Positions 58,180 to 64,000 of a stretch of 64,000 nt of DNA are shown here, in pieces; within the stretch, counting starts at the first letter, position 1, and each line of letters begins with the position of its first letter. Where the stretch lies: positions 1-64,000 of IMG/VR virus record IMGVR_UViG_3300033149_002333; one strand, given 5' to 3'. This DNA is from a virus. Position numbers and translations under genes: made by a program. The notes under the pieces were generated by a model that had not been told where the DNA came from, made no database searches, and worked only from the letters and a program-made list of their open reading frames with translations.

Positions 58180-59001
58180 CTAATCACCTCCTTTCGGTTG
58201 GGATAGACGCTCGATCGAACCGGCGATGGAGCGATAGTGGGTAGGCAGCGGGCTGGCTAGGTCGAAGCGACTGCCAGCCACCACCGGACCTGCGCCTTGG
58301 GTGTGCATTAGGTATTCCGCCTTGCCGCCTTTGGGGCGGGTGAAGGTATGATAAACCTCATCGAAATACCCAGCTACTTCGCTGGCTAGTTTGCCGACGA
58401 AATTAGGCCGCACCTCAATCACGGCTCCGGATTCTTTGTCTTCGCGGATTTCTTGATGGGCGATGCAGACGAAGTTAATTCCAGGTAGGGCGCGGCCGTC
58501 GGTTAGCAAGCCGAGCATCAGGTTGCGCAGCTTGCCCCATTCGGGCTGGGTGATTTTGTGCGTTTGCTTCAAAAACGCGGCATGGCGTCCGGTTAGGCAT
58601 AAAACTTGATCCAGGGCCATTTTGCTGAGAGAGGTTACTTCATCGAGAACGACTGTTTTGGGTTTGACTCCAGCATATTCGCTGCGTTCTTTTAGATGGT
58701 CGAAGGCCGTGCGAACGGTTAGCCAGCCGATATGTTGGCTGGCTGGGCCGACTTTAATGATGCGGTCTTCGATGGGTACGCGGTAGATTTTGTCCAAATG
58801 CTTGATTCGCCCGGCTGTGGCTGCAGTTTTGAGCGTTAGTAAGCCGCGCCCAGAGTCGAGAAATAGCACTTCGCCCAGCTCAGCCCACGTGCCAGCGAAC
58901 TCGGTCTTGCCGGTCTTGGGCATCCCGTAGATTAGGATGTCGTATTTGGTTGGAACGAACTTAGCTAAAGATTCGGGGTCGGGGAGGGTTATTTGGGTCA
59001 T
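58180..59001 (-). CDS. Sak4-like RecA-fold ATPase
   Basis: A 273-residue protein with Walker A G-M-P-K-T-G-K-T at 26-33 and Walker B V-V-L-D-E-V near 117. Its size matches Sak4-type phage annealing or strand-exchange ATPases. With the nuclease at 62013 and DUF669 it forms a phage recombination set. Confidence 0.8.
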   Translation of the reverse strand: MTQITLPDPESLAKFVPTKYDILIYGMPKTGKTEFAGTWAELGEVLFLDSGRGLLTLKTAATAGRIKHLDKIYRVPIEDRIIKVGPASQHIGWLTVRTAFDHLKERSEYAGVKPKTVVLDEVTSLSKMALDQVLCLTGRHAAFLKQTHKITQPEWGKLRNLMLGLLTDGRALPGINFVCIAHQEIREDKESGAVIEVRPNFVGKLASEVAGYFDEVYHTFTRPKGGKAEYLMHTQGAGPVVAGSRFDLASPLPTHYRSIAGSIERLSQPKGGD

Positions 59002-59381
59002 TAGCTAGGCTCCTTTGTGGCTAGGGCGTTTTCGTAGACTGCTGAGACGAGGTCCGACGCATCGATTAATTGACGCGGCATATTCGGCTCGCAAGAATGA
59101 TGATACATTGCAACACACGCAGCGAATCTCAAAGCGCTGCGTATTCCCTGTAAAAGCTCCGGATTTTCCGAGGCCCGAGCCATTCGCAGTATGCTTGCAG
59201 CTTCCCACAGTAAAGCAGTGGTGTCGTTCAATTCGGGGTTGCAGGTACATTCTTGGGGACACTGTCGATAGTTAGATTTGATGCCGTCTTGACAATTCGG
59301 AGCGTGGACTAACTTGCGCAAGGACAGTTCTAGTTTTTTAGCTTTGTTCTGTAGTCCTTCTGTCCAAACTTCTTTGGTCAT
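59001..59381 (-). CDS. Cys-rich four-copy family protein, copy A
   Basis: A 126-residue protein. The core reads L-R-K-L-V-H-A-P-N-C, then C-P-Q-E-C-T-C-N-P-E-L-N-D-T-T-A-L-L-W-E-A-A. The same core appears in three more genes here. Four Cys and His suggest zinc or disulphide binding. No known family. The last base overlaps the Sak4-like gene start. Confidence 0.75.
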   Translation of the reverse strand: MTKEVWTEGLQNKAKKLELSLRKLVHAPNCQDGIKSNYRQCPQECTCNPELNDTTALLWEAASILRMARASENPELLQGIRSALRFAACVAMYHHSCEPNMPRQLIDASDLVSAVYENALATKEPS

Positions 59382-59764
59382 CGTTTGACCTCCCCCGAAA
59401 TGGACCTAATGAAGGCTATTCTAATCGTTTGCACTGTCTCCCACAACAACATTGCTGGAGGTTCTTTGTAGGGGTCGTGATGACGATTAACAGCGTCGTA
59501 CAAAACTTGTGCTCCACACAAGAGCGCGTGGAGCATATGTGTTCTGTCTTCGTCCCGGGCGTGCCTCAATACATCAGCGGCCTTCCACAGCATAGCGGTG
59601 AAATCGTTGAGTTCTGGATCGCAGCCGCATTGCTGAGGGCAAATTCGGTACTCAAGCGCGGGGTCGCTCGTGCAGCCCGGGGCGTGGACGCATTTGCGTA
59701 GTTTCATTTCCAACTCTTCGCATTTGTTTCTCGATTCTTCTGTCCAAGCCTTTTCAGTCACCAC
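59378..59764 (-). CDS. Cys-rich four-copy family protein, copy B
   Basis: A 128-residue protein from a GTG start. L-R-K-C-V-H-A-P-G-C then C-P-Q-Q-C-G-C-D-P-E-L-N-D-F-T-A-M-L-W-K-A-A. Tandem with copies A and C, sharing 4- to 7-base overlaps, so it arose by local duplication. Confidence 0.75.
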   Translation of the reverse strand: MVTEKAWTEESRNKCEELEMKLRKCVHAPGCTSDPALEYRICPQQCGCDPELNDFTAMLWKAADVLRHARDEDRTHMLHALLCGAQVLYDAVNRHHDPYKEPPAMLLWETVQTIRIAFIRSISGEVKR

Positions 59765-60132
59765 TCAACCTCCTTTTCGTCCACAAACTTACGGTGCATC
59801 TTCCACAGCACGACCTCTGCCCGATCCAACGCTTGTACTCGTGGGTCCTTAGGATCGTTGTGGTGGTAAATAGCCGTATTAAACAAGGTGCTCACACCTA
59901 CTGCGAACAGGTTTGTATGAACTGGGAAAAACTCCCGCGCACGCTTTAGGTATTTCGCGGCTTGCCACAGAATGGCCGTGAAGTCGTCGAGCTTTGGATT
60001 GCAAGAGCAACCCCTGGGGCAGTCGTTAGGGTCAGCCTCGCAATCCGGAGCGTGGGCAAACCTCCGTAGGTCTGTCTCCACTTTTTTAGACTCTTCAACT
60101 AAGCTCTTTAGGTCAGTTTGCACGTTGGTCAT
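59758..60132 (-). CDS. Cys-rich four-copy family protein, copy C
   Basis: A 124-residue protein. L-R-R-F-A-H-A-P-D-C then C-P-R-G-C-S-C-N-P-K-L-D-D-F-T-A-I-L-W-Q-A-A. The C-terminus with Y-H-H matches the H-H pair of copies A and D. AAGGAGG site. Confidence 0.75.
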   Translation of the reverse strand: MTNVQTDLKSLVEESKKVETDLRRFAHAPDCEADPNDCPRGCSCNPKLDDFTAILWQAAKYLKRAREFFPVHTNLFAVGVSTLFNTAIYHHNDPKDPRVQALDRAEVVLWKMHRKFVDEKEVEW

Positions 60133-60159
60133 TGTTCGACCTCCTTTCCAAAGGCCACA

Positions 60160-60357
60160 CTACGATTCATCCTCTGTAGAAACGGTTATTCCAGAACCAC
60201 CTTTTGGTACAGTGATTGTATTGTTTGAAACCGTAACTTCAACCTGAACAGAAATGAGAGCCTTTGAGAGGTTCTCGATTGCCCGCGACACTGCGGCGAT
60301 TGCTTCCATCTTCTCAGTGGACGTGTTCGGTATTGCTACGTTGATTGGTTTACTCAT
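60160..60357 (-). CDS. 65-residue hypothetical protein
   Basis: From M at 60357 with GAGGAG before. It has a helix (E-A-I-A-A-V-S-R-A-I-E-N-L-S-K-A-L) and a Thr/Val-rich strand set. It has a recurrent palindrome 32 bases before its start. No family recognised. Confidence 0.6.
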   Translation of the reverse strand: MSKPINVAIPNTSTEKMEAIAAVSRAIENLSKALISVQVEVTVSNNTITVPKGGSGITVSTEDES

Positions 60358-60373
60358 CTTTAATAGTCTCCTC

Positions 60374-60967
60374 TCACAACCTAATCGCTTCATTAAATGA
60401 AGCCTTAGGTGCGTCAATAAGCACCTGAACCGCGGCGCTCAACTTCAGAGGCTCGCTGACGTGCATATACCTACCACCTGTTGCTTCGGCGATGGATTTG
60501 AGCAACCGTTCGGCCTCTGCTCGGTCGTAGCCATCCTGGAAGAAACCAACGGTGTCGACCTTGCAGTAGGGATGCTTTCTGACTTCTTCGAGGATGGTGT
60601 TTGGCGTAGCGTCAGTCGGCATACCGTCGCTCAGCAAGACAGCATGCGATGGTGCACCCGGCTGCCAAGCGTATTCTAAGGCTGCTAGCATGGCGGTGTT
60701 GCCAGCTGTCGTCAGTCTGTCTATATCCTGCTCCGTGATCTCATACAAATCCGAGCCGAACCCTACGCACTCAAACCCCGGCTTCCAAATGTCACGCAAA
60801 GCGCGCTTCAAGCCTTCCAACTTCTCTCCGGCCATCGAACCGGAGATGTCTGCTAGCAGAAGAACCTTATTCGATTGGACCACGGCCTTCGTTTGACTGA
60901 GCTTAACTCCGCGAACTCCAGCCTTAACCACTGCCGAGCTTCTAGCATCGGTCTTTGCGACATCCAT
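60374..60967 (-). CDS. von Willebrand factor A domain protein
   Basis: A 197-residue protein. D-I-S-G-S-M at 40-45 is the MIDAS metal site (D-x-S-x-S), T 91 (G-N-T-A-M) and D 114 (L-L-S-D-G-M-P-T-D) complete it. VWA domains mediate metal-dependent protein contacts and often partner with AAA ATPases. Here it lies among recombination genes, next to a J-domain protein. The last codons contain a recurrent palindrome. Confidence 0.85.
   Translation of the reverse strand: MDVAKTDARSSAVVKAGVRGVKLSQTKAVVQSNKVLLLADISGSMAGEKLEGLKRALRDIWKPGFECVGFGSDLYEITEQDIDRLTTAGNTAMLAALEYAWQPGAPSHAVLLSDGMPTDATPNTILEEVRKHPYCKVDTVGFFQDGYDRAEAERLLKSIAEATGGRYMHVSEPLKLSAAVQVLIDAPKASFNEAIRL
60389..60401. promoter_or_regulatory. 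recurrent palindrome TTCATTAAATGAA, copy 5
   Basis: The flanks make a perfect 17-base palindrome GCTTCATTAAATGAAGC at 60387-60403. It lies at the 3' end of the VWA gene, 32 bases before the start of the 60160 gene. It codes S-F-N-E-A. Confidence 0.5.
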
Positions 60968-60969
60968 CC

Positions 60970-61449
60970 CTAACTCCTTTCTTCTCCGTTTGCAAGTTCG
61001 CCCAAAATTTCCTTGTACGCCGCGTTTATCTTCTGCATTGCTTCGACGTCGCCACCTTTGTCGGGATGATATTTCTGCGCGAGGGTTTTGTAGGCAGCGC
61101 GCACGATCTCAAGCGGGGCGTTGGGAATGAGATACAACCTCGACCAGGCATCCGCAGCGACTTCATGTGCAGGAAAATCAATAAGCTGAACTTCATCAAA
61201 ATACTCCTCCATAATCAAGCACAAACGGTCGAATTGCGACTTGACGACATACCAACATTTGTCGTTTTTGTCCCAAAGTCGGTGTTTGGCTGCGATACTT
61301 TTCTTAAGGGTTTCAGTGAAGGCTTTGTTATAACCCGCGTCTACTTGCAACATTACACCATTAGGTAAGTGTCGGATTGAAGCGATGCTGCGACCAAGTG
61401 GACGGCGGGTGCGTTGGCCTGCGGAACTAATTGGTCGGAGGCGTCTCAT
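60970..61449 (-). CDS. J-domain protein with an N-terminal HARP-like segment
   Basis: A 159-residue protein from M at 61449, with AAGGAG before. Residues 50-75 include H-R-L-W-D-K-N-D-K-C-W-Y-V-V, similar to HARP or annealing-helicase associated repeats. The C-terminal 55 residues form a J-domain: A-A-Y-K-T-L-A-Q-K-Y-H-P-D-K-G-G with H-P-D at 128-130. It would recruit a host DnaK-type chaperone. J-domains are used by some phages for replication complex remodelling. It overlaps copy D. Confidence 0.8.
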   Translation of the reverse strand: MRRLRPISSAGQRTRRPLGRSIASIRHLPNGVMLQVDAGYNKAFTETLKKSIAAKHRLWDKNDKCWYVVKSQFDRLCLIMEEYFDEVQLIDFPAHEVAADAWSRLYLIPNAPLEIVRAAYKTLAQKYHPDKGGDVEAMQKINAAYKEILGELANGEERS

Positions 61450-61823
61450 CGTTGCGACTCCTTGTGGGGGGTGCAAGCTCTCTTGTAGACCTGTTTGATT
61501 AGATCCACTGCTTCCTGAAGAGTTCCTGCTGCTGAGTTGCTGAACAGCTCGTGGTGAAAGCACACAGTGTTTCGAAGGACAGACAGGACTGCTAAACGCT
61601 CATGGAGTGCCGTGGCGTCGGTGGTCCAGCGAGCGTATTCCAACCACCCTGCTGCCGTCCACAGAATGGCAGTGAAATCACTGAGATGGGGGTCGCAGCC
61701 ACACCCCCTCGGACATGCGTCGGGGTCACCTTCGCAATCTGGAGCGTGTACGTGCTTGCGTAACCGTCGTTCTATCGTCTTGCATTCTTTGAGCAGTTCC
61801 TCAGTCCAAACCTCTTCATTCAT
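61446..61823 (-). CDS. Cys-rich four-copy family protein, copy D
   Basis: A 125-residue protein. L-R-K-H-V-H-A-P-D-C then C-P-R-G-C-G-C-D-P-H-L-S-D-F-T-A-I-L-W-T-A-A. It is separated from copies A-C by the VWA and J-domain genes but still in the same operon. AAGGAGG site. Confidence 0.75.
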   Translation of the reverse strand: MNEEVWTEELLKECKTIERRLRKHVHAPDCEGDPDACPRGCGCDPHLSDFTAILWTAAGWLEYARWTTDATALHERLAVLSVLRNTVCFHHELFSNSAAGTLQEAVDLIKQVYKRACTPHKESQR

Positions 61824-62020
61824 TGTCCTACCCTCCTTTTTAGAGTCTTAACCGGGCGCAGCTTTTTGCTCAACTTATGCACCCTGATCACTTTCTCCCA
61901 GCCTTCAGGACGCAACCAATAAGATCGAGCGTTTTCTTTAACGACCTCAACTCGATGCCGCGTTCCATCGCTAGTTACAAACCTATCAGGCTGTGGTCGC
62001 TTGATCCAAAACTTAGCCAT
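61820..62020 (-). CDS. 66-residue basic protein
   Basis: A basic protein (I-K-R-P-Q-P-D-R-F-V, then R-S-Y-W-L-R-P-E-G-W-E, then K-K-L-R-P-V-K-T-L-K-R-R). It overlaps neighbours by 4-8 bases. Nucleic-acid binding is likely but no motif is recognised. Confidence 0.6.
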   Translation of the reverse strand: MAKFWIKRPQPDRFVTSDGTRHRVEVVKENARSYWLRPEGWEKVIRVHKLSKKLRPVKTLKRRVGQ

Positions 62021-62948
62021 CTATCACTCCAAATGGGTCCCAAAAATCAACCTCATACAATGATTGCATAATAGGCTCGTGCGCGGCCAGACTGGCCAAG
62101 CTGCAAAGCGCCAGATACGGACATTCGCGATTAAAGTTCATGCAATTCCAAGCCTGTGGCCACGCGCGGAATTGTTCGTCCTCGGCCAGCGCGGCTTCGG
62201 CTTCAACCCCGCGCTTGATAGCTTCGATATGACGAATCAACGACGTTTGCCACTCGGCCATCTGCCAGTCGGTATACTCAATCGGCACGCGAGTAAGCAT
62301 CTCATCGGGCGGGGCGGATTTCGAAACTCCCAGAATATCCAACTCCCCCTTCGGACGACGGTTGCTCAGGCGCTCGACCAGCCAAGAATACGTCTGAAAC
62401 TGCGGATTAGGCACGTGGATGAATTTATTGACGTATTTCGTGGTTTTGTAATCAGCGAAAACCAGCTCCCTATCCGAACGCTCCATGATTTTGTCAATCC
62501 GCCCGCAGATATAAATCCCGTCAGCGACTTCTTCGGCAAGCGGAACTTCGACTTCCAGCACCTTACGCTCATCTTTGCGGTATTTGTCGAAGTACGCATC
62601 TAGCAGCACACTACCATAAAGCATCGTGTAGGTGGCTTTCAAGGGTTTGCCAGTCTTGGGGGAGGTGGCTTCAGGTTCTTCGAGTCCTTCGAACGCCTCT
62701 CGGAACGCTCGAAGCGCGGCATCGTCATCTCGACTAGTCAACTCCCACGTTTCCAGCGCTTGATGAATTGCGGCGCCGAAATTCAACCCGTAGCTTTGCC
62801 TCACGTTAATGTCTTTACGCACCAACCCTAGTCGATGTCGATAGAAATATTTCCTTGGACAACTCAAAAAGGTCGAGATCATCGAGTTGTCGAATATCTC
62901 AACCCCTTGAGCGCGGAGTTGCTGAATAGTCGATTCGGAGGCTTTCAA
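62013..62948 (-). CDS. PD-(D/E)XK nuclease, Cas4/RecB-like with Fe-S Cys set
   Basis: A 311-residue protein from a TTG start. S-C-P-R-K-Y-F-Y-R marks the N-terminal Cys; G-R-I-D-K-I and D-Y-K-T-T hold the catalytic acidic residues and Lys; C-M-N-F-N-R-E-C-P-Y-L-A-L-C gives three Cys near 270-285. It would process ends for recombination with the Sak4-like ATPase. Confidence 0.85.
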   Translation of the reverse strand: MKASESTIQQLRAQGVEIFDNSMISTFLSCPRKYFYRHRLGLVRKDINVRQSYGLNFGAAIHQALETWELTSRDDDAALRAFREAFEGLEEPEATSPKTGKPLKATYTMLYGSVLLDAYFDKYRKDERKVLEVEVPLAEEVADGIYICGRIDKIMERSDRELVFADYKTTKYVNKFIHVPNPQFQTYSWLVERLSNRRPKGELDILGVSKSAPPDEMLTRVPIEYTDWQMAEWQTSLIRHIEAIKRGVEAEAALAEDEQFRAWPQAWNCMNFNRECPYLALCSLASLAAHEPIMQSLYEVDFWDPFGVIDG

Positions 62949-63346
62949 GAGTTCTCCTTTATATTATGGAGCATTTTAACCAAAAGCTCGCGTTGCTGCT
63001 TGTTCAAACCTTTGAGTTGGTCTTCCAGCGTTTTGGGCTTAGCGGTTCGGCGACTCCGACGAGCTTTCCTAAAACTGCTGAACTCAGGAAGCGCACGCTC
63101 TAGGCCTAGAGCTTTTTGGAACTCGCTTGGCTGGAGGTCGAACCTCGCGCAGATCCACTCCGGGGTTCGGCCTGTTGGGAGTAAGTTTTTGAGTTCGAAC
63201 AGCCTTGAGGTCGGCTCGTCGGAGTCTAACAGCTCAACTACGGCTTGTTGCTGCGGTGCAAGGGCCGTGATGCGCACCGCAAAGCCATGTAGGCGAGCGC
63301 GGGGTTGGTTTATGATAGCTAGTTGACCGGGTGCGAAATTGGGCAT
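62945..63346 (-). CDS. hypothetical protein upstream of the nuclease
   Basis: A 133-residue protein with a beta-barrel-like start (G-Q-L-A-I-I-N-Q-P, then A-V-V-E-L-L-D-S) and a basic helical C-terminus ending K-M-L-H-N-I-K-E-N-S. It overlaps the nuclease by 4 bases. No family recognised. Confidence 0.6.
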   Translation of the reverse strand: MPNFAPGQLAIINQPRARLHGFAVRITALAPQQQAVVELLDSDEPTSRLFELKNLLPTGRTPEWICARFDLQPSEFQKALGLERALPEFSSFRKARRSRRTAKPKTLEDQLKGLNKQQRELLVKMLHNIKENS

Positions 63347-63348
63347 GG

Positions 63349-63468
63349 TTAGTCTTTTTCATCCATCAACTTAGCCAAGTCGTTAAACAAAACAGCCAGC
63401 AGCATCAAAACCACCGACGCTATTGCACAGCCTATTCCGAAAACTAACACACTCTCCCAGAAAGTCAT
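63349..63468 (-). CDS. 39-residue membrane peptide
   Basis: Reads MTFWESVLVFGIGCAIAS then VVLMLLAVLFNDLAKLMD and EKD. One membrane helix; AAAGGAG before the ATG. Unknown role. Confidence 0.6.
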   Translation of the reverse strand: MTFWESVLVFGIGCAIASVVLMLLAVLFNDLAKLMDEKD

Positions 63469-63490
63469 TTTCGACTCCTTTACTCAGCTC

Positions 63491-63661
63491 TTAGTTCTCG
63501 ATCACCTGAACATAGTCGTGAACCTGGCCACAAGTCGCGCAAACCGGAGCTACATCCCACTCCGAGTCAGCAAACACTGGATAGCAATTATCCCTTGGTG
63601 CACACTCAACACAAAATACGTCGCAGTCGCAAACAACCGCTCTATAATCGTAACTCTTCAT
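63491..63661 (-). CDS. 56-residue Cys-rich protein
   Basis: Starts M-K-S-Y-D-Y and has Cys at 11, 13, 17, 20, 26, 41, 44 in patterns C-D-C-D-V-F-C-V-E-C and C-A-T-C-G-Q-V-H. A zinc-knuckle type protein is likely. GGAGGA precedes the ATG. It overlaps the upstream gene by 4 bases. Confidence 0.6.
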   Translation of the reverse strand: MKSYDYRAVVCDCDVFCVECAPRDNCYPVFADSEWDVAPVCATCGQVHDYVQVIEN

Positions 63662-63885
63662 GCGTCCTCCAAATTAACTAAGTCCAAGTCGGACTCGGTT
63701 AGATAATCATAAGTCCACAAACCGTGCTTGATCGGAACTCGCACCTTCTCAGGACTACGCTTCCAAACCTTGGGCCGACCGTTCACCCGCCAGCGCTGTG
63801 GAGTGCCGTCGGCGTTGCGATTACGGACATGATGCAGTACCTGTCCGGGCCGGAGTTGTTTGGCTTGCTCTAAACTGATTGGCAT
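63658..63885 (-). CDS. 75-residue basic protein
   Basis: From M at 63885 with GAGGGGG before. Arg-rich strands (H-H-V-R-N-R-N-A-D-G-T-P-Q-R-W-R-V-N-G) and an acidic C-terminus (D-L-D-L-V-N-L-E-D-A). Nucleic-acid binding is plausible. A longer frame from 63915 is less likely. Confidence 0.6.
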   Translation of the reverse strand: MPISLEQAKQLRPGQVLHHVRNRNADGTPQRWRVNGRPKVWKRSPEKVRVPIKHGLWTYDYLTESDLDLVNLEDA

Positions 63886-64000
63886 CGAGAAACCCCCTCT
63901 CGTTGTTGGTACCATAGGAGTTCTTTCTTAACTACTCTGGCGACGTAGTCCCAGTCGAGGATGTCGCAAGGACATTCTGGGCCCCTATTTGGGCTCTTGG
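63870..64000 (-). CDS. partial gene at the right edge
   Basis: The open frame continues beyond the window. The visible end reads C-P-C-D-I-L-D-W-D-Y-V-A-R-V-V-K-K-E-L-L-W-Y-Q-Q-R and stops at 63870, overlapping the next gene by 16 bases. Too little to assign. Confidence 0.45.
   Translation of the reverse strand, partial: KSPNRGPECPCDILDWDYVARVVKKELLWYQQREGVSRCQSV

Noticed and set aside
62064-62603. 179-residue plus-strand ORF
   Set aside because: It is the antisense shadow of the Cas4/RecB-like nuclease; no ribosome site and no recognisable domain.

Overview
This window looks like most of the genome of an uncultured tailed bacteriophage (Caudoviricetes) with a short, podovirus-type tail. 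It carries small and large terminase, portal, scaffold, HK97-type major capsid protein, adaptor-like proteins, a nozzle-like protein and internal virion proteins, and no tape measure or sheath gene. There is no integrase, recognisable repressor, phage RNA polymerase, tRNA or CRISPR array, so a virulent lifestyle using host RNA polymerase is the simplest reading. The host is unknown. The lipobox, O-antigen-type enzymes, an LpxD-like acyltransferase and an ExbB/ExbD-like pair suggest a Gram-negative (diderm) bacterium. Genes are tightly packed, with many 1-4 base stop/start overlaps and AGGAG-type ribosome sites.

Layout. Positions 1-561 are non-coding and begin with a poly-A run that is probably a contig end. 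From 562 to 37774 everything reads on the plus strand. This arm holds packaging and head genes (1.1-14.4 kb), an O-antigen ligase/polymerase-like membrane protein (14.5-16.1 kb), a first fibre with an S74 chaperone domain (16.5-18.4 kb), and an envelope cassette with a lipoprotein and an ExbB/TolQ-like plus ExbD/TolR-like pair (18.45-21.46 kb). It continues with fibres and two beta-helix tailspikes (21.5-28.1 kb), adaptors, an M15 peptidase and nozzle (28.2-33.1 kb), and internal/ejection proteins (33.4-37.8 kb). From 64000 down to 37838 everything reads on the minus strand. In order of transcription this gives a recombination/nuclease/VWA/J-domain module with four copies of an unfamiliar Cys-rich protein (64-57 kb), a ParB-methyltransferase (57-55.8 kb), a large sugar and envelope modification island (55.8-42.3 kb), then the UDG-polymerase A fusion and a helicase-like ATPase (42.2-37.8 kb). 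The two arms converge at about 37.8 kb.

How the genes work together. The striking theme is the host surface. The minus-strand island resembles the WbpB-WbpE-WbpD-WbpG steps of a 2,3-diamino-uronic acid (amidated) O-antigen sugar pathway. It adds two more ATP-pyrophosphatase (asparagine-synthase-like) enzymes, a radical SAM/SPASM enzyme, a glycosyltransferase, a GT-C-like membrane protein, hexapeptide acyltransferases and a polysaccharide deacetylase-like protein. The plus strand adds an O-antigen ligase/polymerase homologue and polysaccharide-type tailspikes. A plausible but unproven model is that the phage recognises a surface glycan through its spikes and rebuilds that glycan in the infected cell, while the ExbB/ExbD-like pair acts on the envelope. 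A near-palindromic 13-base site, TTCATTAAATGAA, recurs at least five times, mostly just upstream of genes, and is a candidate shared regulatory element.
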